This document shows positions 10,797 through 22,317 of a DNA stretch of 64,000 nucleotides, one piece after another. This stretch comes from Tipula vernalis (lineage: Eukaryota; Arthropoda; Insecta; Diptera; Tipulidae). The notes beneath the pieces were generated by a model. The model made no database searches. It had not been told where the DNA came from and saw nothing but the letters and a program-made list of their open reading frames with translations. Within the stretch, counting starts at the first letter, position 1. Each line of letters opens with the position of its first letter. The position numbers and the translations under genes are program-made. The stretch is taken from contig OY282558.1 of NCBI GenBank assembly GCA_958295665.1, positions 336,757,106 through 336,821,105 of the forward strand. Reading direction: 5' to 3'.

Positions 10797-12653
10797 GAAT
10801 CCGCCTTATATAATTCATATAGGATGGATTTATTTTAGATATGAGTTATTTTATTTTTTACAGGGCATTATAAAATGCATTAAATGATTAAACTTATTTA
10901 ATTAATGTGAAAAGGCTATAAATTAACTAAACCATATAAATAAAATGCTAACAAGTGTTGATTTGATTTGAGTTGTGATTTTGGTTTGCATCACATAATG
11001 ACGTATTCATTTATGCATGCCAAATTTCGATTAAAAGATGGTGAACGAGGTGGAATTATGTGAAAACATTTTCGAAAGGCTAAGTGTATAGAACTTAATT
11101 ATTAACTTAATAGAATATGATTGAAATTTTAGGTTGCAGTTCTTCACACGTAAACGTCAATTTTGCTTGTATAGTACACCGATTAGTTTTGTAGGAGAAT
11201 AATGTTTCAATTTTATTTCATGGATTTATTATTTTACTTACTTTGCAGGCTTTATTTTGCAGGGTAATATGTCTATAAACGGAGTAAAAGTTTTATAATA
11301 AATAATAAATTTCGTAGTTTTTGATTTTTTGTTTTATTTTAATTATGTCAACTAGATTAGTAAATTAAAACATCAATAATAATAATAATTTTTTTACGTC
11401 CTAATTTAGATTTATAAAATCCTGAGTTCTGGCATTTAAATTATATTATATACTTTTATAAATAAATAATTAATTTGAACATTATTAATTTCCTTTTTTC
11501 TAGATTTGTAGGAAATTGCCGATTAGTTTAAATTTAATAGTATGTTATGGTTAAATATATATTTCCAACTTGTTATTTTTAAATCTAGTTGAAGTAGGTA
11601 AACAATTAATTAAATATTTACAGGAGAATGGTAACTAATGGAACAAGTGCTGTGAATTTAAATTATAACTTAACAATTAAAAATTTTTAAACATTCTTTT
11701 AGAAGTGGGAGAGTTTACATAGGCAATCTCATAAAATGTTAATTTTTGTAATATTTGTATGTAATATATAGTATTGTGTTTTGCTCATTAATATATATTA
11801 ATTAATTTAGTTTAAAAATATTTAAAGGTTTCTCTTCCTTAATTTGCTAATAAATAATTCAATTTTCAGAATATAACATAGTTCCAGAATCAATCTTTAA
11901 TATGGGGATTAAATTAATCCTGAATTTCAGAATTAGATTTGACTTTGATATTATGGTGATTTATTAATTAAAATTAGTTTTCAGAGTTGCCTGGGAAATT
12001 ATATATTGATTTTATTTGTTGATTCTTGATATACTTATAGTAAGTACCTAACTGAATTATTGATGATTTTAGGCTGTTGTGGTGCTGTAATATTATCATT
12101 TTTATTTTATTTATTATAAATTTTATAAAATAATTGAATTTTTAATTATTTATTCTCTTTTTCTTGATCGGTAGGAAATTTCGGATTAGTTTTAAGTAAA
12201 ATTTTATGTTTAAAATGGTTTTTAACATTTATTCTAATTCATGTTGCAGTACGTAATAATTAATTAATTAGATATAGAAAGACCATGAAAAATGAAATAA
12301 GCGCTGGTTTTGTAATGTTAGCTTAGTAATTTTAATTTTTCTTAAATATTTTATCAGGTAAATTAATGAAAGGCGGACAGAGGGAAATTACAACATTAAT
12401 AATTTTTTAAGTCCTAATTTAAATTTAGAGAGTCTTGAGTATCCGGCCCTGGATTCCAGAGAAATGATCATCTAATAATGTAGTTAGATTGTGCTGTCTT
12501 GTGCTAATCTTTATATATTGTACTAATAATTTACTAACTATCGATCACATTGGTGTCTGTAACCGGGTCTAGTCTGGCCCAACTAATAATCCTATCCTAT
12601 CCTTCGGTTTTGTTATATGTATGTGGGTGTACTGTGTGTGCCCGGGAGGCCGG
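10797..12653. repeat. AT-rich DNA with diverged internal repeats
   Basis: No gene is seen. Similar blocks recur in altered order: GACGTCCTAATTTA-like at about 11390 and 12395, TAGGAAATTTCGGATTAGTTT-like at about 11500 and 12165. The stretch 11735-12020 is repeated beyond Gypsy-1 at about 25540-26020. This looks like old dispersed repeat material into which Gypsy-1 inserted. Confidence 0.5.
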
Positions 12654-13062
12654 AGTTATATTTATTGCTTCAAAAACACTTAAAATTTTATTATTATGGA
12701 ATTAATTTTTATTAATTCCAGAATTTATTTTATTAATTTTATTTTGATCTTACATAAAGAGTACAATTTAGGTTGGAATACAATTATAAATCTCCCCGAG
12801 CAATGGTTTGATTCGAGTTTATATACATAAAAAATGCAGCGTTATCATCTTTACATTTTTTATGTTCACACTTTAGGTCAATTACATTATATTTTGCATA
12901 AAAGGCAAAATATATATTTACAGCATAATTCGTAATATTAAACTTATTATGCATGTTAAAAAATGTGACTGCATGTTTGTTGTTGTATGTTATCGTGGGC
13001 CGAATCGTGTGCGTTATTTATGTTGCCTATTGTTATGTTACCTGTTGTGGGTTTACATAACT
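12654..13062 (-). repeat. Gypsy-1 3' LTR, 409 bp
   Basis: It starts AGTTATATTTATTGCTTC on the plus strand and ends GGGTTTACATAACT. It matches the split right LTR closely, apart from a short ACGTTTTATTTTAGG-type indel. The purine run GGGGGAAGAG on the minus strand immediately before it is the polypurine tract. Confidence 0.9.
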
Positions 13063-14593
13063 CTTCCCCCTAAGATGAACGACAGGCTGCTTTGGTGGTC
13101 CTGAAGTGATCTCTCTAATTCTGTGTAGATATCTGTATTTAACTATAAGAATTGTAAAAATGGTTAAGATAATTATTATTAGAGCGATGTGTCCTGAGGT
13201 GCCATGTAGAATCGAGTGTGTATGTATCATCTGAGTATGTTCCAAATTGGTAATTGTTTTATTATGTAGAATATCTAATGTTAATTCTGGTTTAATATTT
13301 GAAATTTTGACGTCGTTATATGGTAATTTTATTTCGAAGTGGTCATGAAATTCATTTTCTTTTGTGGAAAATGTTTGATTTTTGATGATTATTTCACAAT
13401 TTTTAAATTCGATCAGTGTGGGTTCCTGAATTTTATATGAGGTCTGATCACATGTTGATGTACATATATGTAATTGGTGTTTTGTCAGGCTGGACATAAA
13501 TTTTCCCGTAATTCATGTAATCAATTTCTTCAAAGTTTGATATATTCTGGAACATGCATGTAGCTTGTTGCTGCATTATAATGGCTGGTGTGCAGGAATT
13601 TTCTACCGGCTCTAGTTGATTTTCTTGGCAATAATGTGTGTTGTAGATTTCTCTACATTTTGTTGTATCATACTGATATGAGTAGGTATTTAGGATAATC
13701 ATGTTTGGTGGTTTTGGATAAAGAATTTTGTTAATTTGGGGTATGGATTTTATCTGATATATTTCAAAGTTTTCGCGTTTAAATATTGGTATTTTGATAA
13801 TGTAAATTAATCGATTTTGATTGTCGAAAAAACCTTTAAGTTCTAATAAGTCGTATATAAAATTGTCATTTTGGAAAACAACATTGTCTTGTTTAAATAA
13901 ATCGACTATGTACTGTGTTTCGTTTTCAGTTAATAAATGTCTCGAAAATAGTCGTTGTTTTGAGAAGGTGATTATATCTAGAAGGTTTTCGAGGTGGTTA
14001 TGTAGTATATCTATTAAATGATTGATTTTATAGAAGTGTTGGTCATATAGCAGTAGTAAGGATATGTGGTTTAATTTGTCTGAGGTTTTGTTATATTCGG
14101 ATTGAAGTTTGTTTAAGTTTGTGTTTACGAAGTTTTGGATTTCCTGTAACCTTGTTATTATTTGCTCGTTAACTTGGATTTGTTTATTAATTTGTCTGTT
14201 AAGTGTGTCTTGATTAGTGTTAATTTCCTGAAGGGCTGTTTGAATATCTATTAGGTCTTGGTTATCTAGGTTTCCAGTTAGGTCTTTAATTAGAGTACCC
14301 ATACCGTTACTTAGTCCTCTTTTATATCGCCTAGGTAGTATTTCTTTATATAATTTCCTGAGTTCTTCCAGTTTGTATTCCATAATTATTTTTTTGTTGT
14401 TAAGTATGGTTGCGTAATCGATTTTATCTGGGAAGTCTTTAGTGATATGACCTATTTGATTGTCCATGTCTTTTATTAAGTTTTCGTATGGTTTCAGTTC
14501 AATTATGTGTACAATTTTCCTGAAGTTTTTATACAGTTTTACATCTCCTAGTTTGATAGGAATAATACCTTTATTGGTCTGTAAGGACGTCAA
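13033..14593 (-). pseudogene. Gypsy-1 envelope-like gene, one frameshift
   Basis: This third open frame of the provirus overlaps the end of pol. The first part (14593-13448) has a basic RRYKR furin-type site followed by a Gly-rich, hydrophobic stretch. A long Gln/Asn/Leu-rich heptad region then suggests a coiled coil. The downstream frame (13497-13033) has Cys residues and a strongly hydrophobic anchor of about 20 residues near the end, then a short basic tail. This layout matches the baculovirus-F-like glycoproteins of errantiviruses. A single frame change near 13490 separates the two parts. In living elements env is made from a spliced RNA. It is described only as a dead copy. Confidence 0.8.
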
Positions 14594-17299
14594 CTTGATT
14601 TCCTGTGGGGTTGTCCTTTGAAACCTGGAAGAGACGTTTTATTTTAGCTTTATGAACTCTCCCTTTGTCAGTTTCTACAGTAACTCCGTTATCTTTGAGA
14701 ACTTGAGCTTTTTTATAATTGGCTCTCAATTTTCCTCTTTTAGTTTTCTTTGAGAATATGTGTACGTTAGTTAGTATAGGGATGGTTTTCTTTTTGGTGT
14801 TTATTTTATTAATCAATTTAGTTTTCTTAGTCACGTCATTTTCATGAATTTCATTACAAAGTTGTTCAAATCTTTGTTTGTGTTGGGTGAGATAGTCTTG
14901 TTCGTTATTAAAGTCTAATGGTGTTTTTACGTAATGCCCTTTTAAAAGTTCAAATGGAGTAAGTTTTGTTGAGCTGTGTATAGCGTTATTATATGATAAT
15001 ATAGCAAGGTTCATGATGTCTTCTAGATTTTCCTTGTCGTCTTTAATACGAATAATGCTACAGAGTTCCTTCAGAGTAGAATAAAGGCGTTCAACCGGTG
15101 AATTTCCTGTTGCGTTATATGGTGTGGTTATATGTAACTCTATTTGATGTTTTTCTGCTAAGGCTTTAACACTTTTGCCTGTACCTACCTCTGTGTCGGC
15201 TATGATTTTTCTTGGAATTCCGTGTAGGCTGAGGAATTGAATTATTTTACTTGCTAGAGTTTTGTCGGATTTTTCTTGAAGTTTGTATGCTGAGGCAAAT
15301 TTACTAAATTTGTCTATGACGGTTAAAAATTTTGTAGATTCTAATTGAAAAATATCAGTATGAATAATTTCCATAGGGGCGTTGGGTGTTTCAGTTAAGG
15401 TCATTTTTAATTGAGGTGGCTGTCTATCATATTTGACTTTTTGGCAAATGTCGCATTTGTTAATATATTCCCTGATAGATTCTTTCAGGTTGGGAAAATA
15501 GTACTTACGTTTTAGCTGTTCGTAATTTTCGATTATTCCACGATGTTCGTTTTGATCGTGTGTAAATTTGACTAATTCCAGCTGTTTTGTTTTATCCTCT
15601 ATATCTATTAGAAGGGAGTTAGATCGAACTAAATTTACCTTGGGGTTACTTGTTCTTGGTTTTGTAGATGTCATTTGTTTGTAGGCTTCCATTACATATT
15701 GAAAACATTCGTCCGTGGTAAAGACACAAGTTAAATTCCTTGTTCTTCCAAACATTTTCCGTAATTCTTCTGTGATCCTATTTTTAATGCCTAATTTCCT
15801 AGGTAAATGTATTGTGGTTCTATTCCTTGTGTTAAAGATTGTTTCATCTTTTCTGAGAGGCTCTTTTAATGTGTCAGAAAGGTAAATTACAAGTTGTTTT
15901 TCGAACATGTTTACGCTGTTTTTGGTGGTTGGTATTAGGTTTTCGCTAGTAGATAGCATGCTACCTGTTTCTTCGACAGATGATGATGTATCAGTAGTGT
16001 TTATTTCTACGTTATTGATTTGTACGCGTGATAATGCGTCGGCATTGGCATTTTGTATACCTTTTTTATAAACAATACTGTAGTCAAACTCTTCTAATTT
16101 TAATCTCCAACGCACTAATTAACTATTTGGTTCTTTCAACGAGAATAACCATGTTATCGGTTTATGGTCCGTAACTATAGTAAATTTATTTCCAAAAAGA
16201 TAAGGGCGGAAATACTTCGTAGCCCAAACTATGGCTTAGAGCTCCTTCTCTATAGTAGAGTAGTTTTGCTCAGTTTTAGTCAAAGTCCTGGAAGCGTAAC
16301 ATACAGGAAGATCTTTTCCTATATTTCCCTGTGACAATACTGCTCCGATGGCAACATTGCTCGCATCGGTGGTCACAATGAAGGGATGGTTAAAATCGGG
16401 ATATTGCAAAATTGGCTCATGGCAAAGCAATGTTTTGCATTTCTCAAAACATTCTACATATTCTTTGCTCAAGTTAATACTAGAGTCTTTGCGTAGACAC
16501 TCTGTCATTCGTTTCGTGATCTTAGCGAAATTGGGTATGAATTTCCGATAATATCCTAAGAGACCCAAAAAACTTTTAATTTGTTTTTCGCTTTTTGATA
16601 AAGGAAATTTCTGGATGGCCCGAATTTTGTCGGGATGTGGTTTAACTCCATTTGCTGTGACAAGATGACCCAGAAAAGCGATTTCCTTATGAAGGAATTC
16701 ACTTTTATCTAGTTGCACCTTAAGGTTAGTATCTTTTAATTTTTGGAAAACTAATCTTAGGCTGTTGATATGTTCTTGCAAGGATGTACTGAATATAATT
16801 ATGTCATCCATATAACACAAGCATATCTTTCCTTGGAGTTCCCCTAAAACGTTGTCCATGACACGTTGGAACGTGCTAGGAGCATTCTTTAGCCCGAATG
16901 GCATGCGAACGTATTCGTAGTGGCCAAACTCAACGCTAAAGGCCGTTTTTTGTATGTCATTAGGATTCACTTCTATTTGATGGAATCCTGATGCTAAATC
17001 TAGGGTCGTAAAGTAAATGCATTTCCCTAATTTGTCTAGAATATCCGTTATGTTTGGTAATGGATATCTATCTGAGATGGTTTTATCGTTTAACTTACGA
17101 TAATCGATTACCATCCTCCAGTTTGTTTGTCCTGAAGCGTCTTGCTTTTTTGGGGCAATCCAAATGGGTGAAGACCAAGGTGAATAACTTGGTCGTATGA
17201 TCCCTTGGTTGAGCATATCGTTAATTTGTTTTTCAACTTCGTTTTTGTGTATGAAAGGATAACGATAACTCTTCGTAAAAACAGGTTTTTCATCACTAA
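14571..17299 (-). pseudogene. Gypsy-1 pol: reverse transcriptase, RNase H, integrase
   Basis: One continuous frame runs from 17299 to 14571 with two nonsense codons in the RNase H region (near 16233-16235 and 16116-16118). RT shows [26 protein letters not shown] and the catalytic CYMDD. RNase H shows [16 protein letters not shown] and TDHKPITW. The integrase has an HHCC finger (HRGIIENYEQ..., CDICQKVK), then the first Asp in IIHTDIF, the second Asp in ADTEVGTG, and Glu in SPVERLYS. The usual SDNG around the second Asp is changed. The C-terminal part is Lys-rich. The product would copy and insert the element. The upstream protease is cut off by a MITE. Confidence 0.9.
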
Positions 17300-17580
17300 G
17301 CACGTGTTCGAAGTTTGTAATAATTTTGTTTTTGTAATAATTTTGACAGGAGTGAAATAATTTTCTTTTCCATATTTTGTAATAAGTATTTGTACTACTT
17401 TTTTTAGAAATAAATTAACGTAATACGGCTTAATTATTGTTGTTGAGCGGTTTTGTTTTTGAATATTATTACAGAAGTGTCAAATTTACAAAACGTAGTG
17501 GCTGTGATAATTTGGTTGCATACAAAATAATGTCATAATTATTACAGCTGGAATAATTATCACAAACTTCGAACACGGCC
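17300..17580. mobile_element. Harbinger-type MITE in Gypsy-1 pol, 281 bp
   Basis: The termini GCACGTGTTCGAAGTTTG and the complement of GGCCGTGTTCGAAGTTTG are inverted. TAA (TTA on the other strand) flanks both ends at 17297-17299 and 17581-17583, the 3-bp duplication typical of PIF/Harbinger. It sits between protease and RT, and joining its flanks gives back a continuous pol frame. No coding capacity. Confidence 0.85.
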
Positions 17581-17740
17581 TAAGTTCAATTTTGTGTTTG
17601 ACCACATTACTGAATGTTAGTTGATCATTTTCTTTTTTAAATATTTCCTCGAATTGAAGACATAATTTTTCAATGCTTCTTTTTTCTTCGATATTTAAAT
17701 GATCAGTTCTAATTAACTTTGTTATATTTTTGTTGTAATA

Positions 17741-18360
17741 TTAAGTGTCTCGAATAGTCTTGAGGGATTCAATATTATTATTTTCAACGTAATTGTTGAA
17801 GTTTTCACATTCAATTGGATGTTCTATAACAAATTGTTTGAATTTCGGACTATAATTTATTACTTCCACATTGGCATAATTCTTTGTACTTGTGTATATC
17901 CCTTCCGGAATAATTAAATTGCCGTTAAGAACTTGTGGTTTTAAGTAAATTTCACCGTTTTCTACAGTAACGGGAATGTTTGCAATAATTTTACTACGCG
18001 GTGGAATGTTGTACGTAGCTGACATAAAATTTAATTTGAAAGAGAGTGGAATTTCGACCTTGGGTGTTTTAAGTATTGATTTTCCCAAATCTAGGGTAAT
18101 TTCCAATAATTGCATGATTTCCATGCCTATCACGCCACTAAAATAGTCATGAAATTTGAAGAGAATAAATTCTAAGCATTCTTCTTGTTTTAAATTCTTC
18201 GAGACCTTTAAGATTTACAGCTTTGTTAACTGTTGTTTGGTTGAAAAGAGATGAAATTGTTATAGGTTTGATTTCTCGAACATAGTTGAGGTTTATGATT
18301 ACAGGGTCAATGAACGACTTTGTTGATCACGTATCTATTAAGAATTTATGGTGTTTTCCA
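17741..18360 (-). pseudogene. Gypsy-1 protease region, broken
   Basis: The active-site loop reads KFLIDT at about 18330-18347, but the next codon, glycine in the usual DTG, is TGA (18327-18329). A further single-base shift lies near 18200, in an A-run. Downstream the frame 18133-17741 encodes the remaining beta strands (FSGVIGMEIMQLLEITLDLG) and the linker toward RT. It would have been the retroviral-type aspartic protease that matures Gag-Pol. Confidence 0.75.
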
Positions 18361-18876
18361 TGTAGGAATATATTAATATAGGGTAATTGATATCCCCTTT
18401 TATGGTTGGAATTTAGGCTTAGGTATCCGAAATTGGTTCGGTCGAGGCTATTTGGTGAAAATCCTGGTCTTCTATTTCTATTTGAGGAATATCATTTTGA
18501 GCACCGTATTCATTCATATTATTGTCAAAGTTTATTTCCTGCGCCATGCAATGTTCTTCGTTCGGATCTTCAACGAAATAATTGTCTTGTTCATGGTTGT
18601 ACGGGTTTGAATCTATATTATGTATTTCTTCGACTTGGAATTTGGGTGGACCATTAGAATGGAAATTGTATCTTTGATGGTCAAACTGTGGGCTTTGACG
18701 TTGAAATGAAGGTTGTTTATATTTATCCATGTTTGAAGTAACGTCCATGGGTTCCATTTTTCGATGGTCAGGTTTTGGTGGTAAACCGCGAGTATTAGCG
18801 AATTGTTGGGTCGTTAATGGTCGATGGTTAAAGTACTGCATATTCTTTTTGAATGGTACTCCATTATTATTATAAT

Positions 18877-19020
18877 GATTATAACGATTATATTGAGGTT
18901 TAGGTGGTAATGGGGGTATATTTGGTCTATAATGGATTTGTGGTGGTTGATTATAATGATTTTATTGAGGTTTAGGTGGTAATTGGTGTATATTTGGTCT
19001 ATAATCGATTTGTGGTGGTT
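18877..19020 (-). repeat. 72-bp tandem duplication in Gypsy-1 gag
   Basis: Two adjacent 72-bp units, each with TATTGAGGTTTAGGTGG (18891 and 18963), differ at a few positions. The length is a multiple of three. One unit has gained a TAA. Confidence 0.85.
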
Positions 19021-19402
19021 GACCGAAGGTTTTTGTTTTCATATAAACCGTATTTTGTTCTTTTAGGCAGTAAAGCCTAGCTGTTGGTAAGTCTGCTGGT
19101 TGCATGGCTCTTACCATAACTCCTAATGTATCGTTAAGATTGGTTGTGAACACTGAAAGACACATTGAATCATACCATTTGGCTTTGTGTTCACATTCGT
19201 TAGGTGTATTCAGTTTTGCCCAAGTTTTTAGGGTGTTACAAATTTCTAAAATTCTTGTGAAGTAGACTTCTATGCTGTCTTTTCTTTGGGAAATAGAATG
19301 GAGATCTCGAATGAGACTGTTTTCATCGCGTTTATCTGCGAAATGAGCTATCAGGCTTTCTTTTATACTGTCCCACTTGTTTGTAGTATTGTACATTTCT
19401 AA

Positions 19403-19454
19403 GGCGTTGCCAATAATTTTGTTTTGTTGGCGTTGCCAATAATTTTGTTGCTTA
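19403..19454 (-). repeat. 26-bp tandem duplication in Gypsy-1 gag
   Basis: GGCGTTGCCAATAATTTTG occurs at 19403 and again at 19429. The 26-bp offset disrupts the reading frame of gag. Confidence 0.9.
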
Positions 19455-20274
19455 TCGCAGGTAATAGAATAATTTGGTACGAAGGATCCGTGAATACAGG
19501 TTTTAAAATTGTGAGGATGTCCTCAACTTGTGTTATGAACTTACTAAGTTCTGTTCGACTTCCACTATATGGTGGAATGTCTTTAATGGTATCTGGGATT
19601 TGAAGGAGACGAAGAGTTCGTTCCATTTGCTTAAAGGTTTGTTCTTCTACCATTTTATTTTATAATTTATTTTATTGATCACGATAAATGATTAACTTTA
19701 ATGTTTAACTTTAAATTTTAATCAAAATTTTCTAAGATACTTTTTTTTATTTGACTTTAAAATATATATATATAAAAAACTGAGGAATTTTTGGATATCA
19801 ATCAGGGAGATTTAAATCAGTATGGTACTCACCAAAAAATTATAATTGTTACAAAAATCAATTGTTGATAAGCCGTCATTCCTTGATTCCTGTGTCTGTT
19901 GATACCGGTTTCTTCCTTAATTTTTTCACTTTTTGGGTACAAACGCCCAATCGTTTTATTATATTTGTTTTAACTATTTCTATTCGCTTACCACTGGTGG
20001 GGGCAAATAGATATCTCGAAAAAAAATTTTTTGTATTATTATTTCGGTTTATTTAAAAAAATTTTTTTTTTATTCTCTTTTTTTTCTTAATTATGTTTGA
20101 TCAACCGTCAAACAACATATACTTTGGTTTTGTATATGCTCGCAAATAAAACTTGGTTCAAGCACTACTTACTGATGAACCGTCAGTATTTCACTTTTTA
20201 TGACACCTAGAACACTATTATTATTTGCTATGCAGTGTGTGTTTTTGTAGTGAACAGATATTAAAAAATATCCA

Positions 20275-20288
20275 CTACCAACTGCGCC
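20275..20288 (-). promoter_or_regulatory. Gypsy-1 primer-binding site
   Basis: On the minus strand GGCGCAGTTGGTAG follows the 5' LTR directly. It resembles the tRNA-Ser-type site (GGCGCAGTCGGTAG) known from the 17.6/297 group of errantiviruses. Confidence 0.7.
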
Positions 20289-20575
20289 AGTTATATTTAT
20301 TGCTTCAAAAACACTTAAAATTTTATTATTCTGGAATTAATTTTTATTAATTCCAGAATGGGTGCTGGGTGGGATTCAATAGGGTAGGCGTTGACCGTTT
20401 ATAGCCAATTATAAATTGGTTTATACTCCAACGTTGCAACTATGTAGAAACCATCAACTGTCTCTAGTTTACCTCCACGCGGTAGCACCTGGGCAACGTT
20501 TGTTTTGCATTTTTAATGTATCATAACGGCTGAACTTCTAGAGGCGAGTGTAATAACACTATAAAAACAAAAGTA

Positions 20576-22317
20576 ATGGATAAAACAAACAAGGAAACTA
20601 ATACCCTAGGTGGCAGACCTGATGTTCAGGAAAATCCACTCTCTCCGGAGGTCGGTCCCATGGATTCTAGGGGGACCAAACATTGCTACATAATTCAAAT
20701 GATACCAAAAATAAGCTAAGCGATATCAACGCTCAAAAGAGTAACGAGGAAGAACTTTCATTCCGAAAGGGCTCCATTACAATCAGATCACCAATAAAAA
20801 AAATAATTGCAAACAACGCAATCTCCACTGAAAAAGTAACTTCATTATCAGAACAAATGCCGAGTGCATCAACAAATATTATAAATAGCGAGGAGCTGTT
20901 AAATAAATTTCAAAAAATGGAGAAACTAATCGCGCAGCTGAGCAATGAAGTTGCTGAACTTAAGAGAGAAAACTCTACACTAAAAGAAAAGGTTAAAAAT
21001 AGCATAGCTAAGGATTCAGCACGAGTTAACAATCTTTCTTCAAACCATATTCAGCCATCAGCCAGTCAACATGAACATTCAAATAATTCCAACTGGTTGC
21101 TGCGGCAATTTCCAGTTTTTCAACAGAATAATAGATTCAGTGCTCTGAGTCAAGAGGATTATTGCACAGATGAGGAAGAACTGGAAAAAGAAGTTTCCAG
21201 TGCTGATAACAGAAATGCTAGGAAACGCAGGCGTACAAAAACGAAAACTCCTCCAAAAAATACTACACAAATTGTGATCAATAATACTGAACAGAAAACC
21301 CCAAAAATACCACTGCCTCCACCCATTAACGTGAGCAATATCAAAAATTTCGAACTCTTTTGACAAAAAGTAATAAAAACCACTAGTGAATCAACTAATT
21401 TTAAGGCGCTTTCAAATAGTGACATTAAAATTACATTTGAAAATGAAAATGATTACAGAAATGTCAAAAAATTACTGGAAGAATTAAAAAAAGAACCCAG
21501 CAATCAATCCGAAAATATAGAATATCACACCTATCAGCTGAAGAGCGAAAAGGCTTATAGAGTAGTTATCAGAGGCTTACCATCTTCCATTAGTCACGAT
21601 GTAATTAAAACAGACTTAGAAAAAATGGGACATGAAGTCGCAGGTATTACTAACATATACAAAATGGTCACAACTAATGGTGTAAAAGACAAGAAACACT
21701 TTCCATTGTTTTACATCGACTTAAAACAAAAAGACAACAATAAAGAAGTATACAACATCAAGAAACTTGCGTACTGTATAGTTAAAATTGAGCCACCTAA
21801 CAAGACAAGGGACATTCCACAATGTACGAATTGTCAACAACTTGGACATACCAAGAGTTTTTGCTATCGTCAAACCAAATGCGTTAAATATGCTGGAGAT
21901 CATCACACGACAAAATGCAAAAAACAACCAGATATCGCGCCTTCATGTGCTCTTTGTCAACAACAAGGACATACTGGAAATTATAAAGGATGCTGTGTAT
22001 ATCAGAACAAAATTAAAAGTCAACAGAATAATAGAACAAGAGTAGTACAGCGATTACAAACCAAAGCTGCTAAACCACAAACAACAATCACGCCATCCAC
22101 AGTTGGATTATCCTATGCGCAAATCACCAAGTTATCTGCTGATGAATCAAACCAAAACAACAAACATATAGAAGTTAATAACGAGTCTAATAACTTTGAA
22201 ATTATTAAAAAGCTTAGTCAAATTCAACAGACACTTGGTCACTTAACAGAAAGGGTGGCAAAACTAGAAATTAATTTCTATCCGCCTAGCAAAAAAAGTC
22301 AGCATACATACAAATGA
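20576..22317 (+). pseudogene. Jockey-type ORF1, Gag-like zinc-knuckle protein
   Basis: The first ATG is at 20576. The frame changes near the G5 run 20670-20674, then stays open to 22317 apart from one TGA at 21361-21363. The N-terminus is polar, with a Glu/Lys coiled coil (QKMEKLIAQLSNEVAELKRE). The middle has an RNA-binding-like fold (HTYQLKSEKAYRVVIRGLPS). Three CCHC knuckles follow: CTNCQQLGHTKSFC, a second in which one Cys is Tyr (CVKYAGDHHTTKC), and CALCQQQGHTGNYKGC. In Jockey-group LINEs ORF1p binds the element RNA. The final TGA overlaps the ORF2 ATG. Confidence 0.85.

Larger units (their letters stand above)
18419..19653 (-). pseudogene. Gypsy-1 gag, with two internal tandem duplications
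   Basis: Three frame segments (19653-19399, 19396-18962, 18841-18419) form one capsid gene. The start matches errantivirus Gag (a Pro-Tyr-Ser-Gly motif followed by LSKFITQVEDIL). The middle contains the capsid-like stretch WDSIKESLIAHFADKRDENS. The end is Pro/Gln/Asn-rich without a CCHC knuckle, as is usual in this clade. A 26-bp tandem duplication at 19403-19454 shifts the frame. A 72-bp tandem duplication at 18877-19020 repeats a PPQI.YRPNI peptide and includes a TAA. Gag would form the particle. Confidence 0.8.

Noticed and set aside
13821..14021. Plus-strand 66-codon frame inside env
   Set aside because: Antisense shadow of the env gene.
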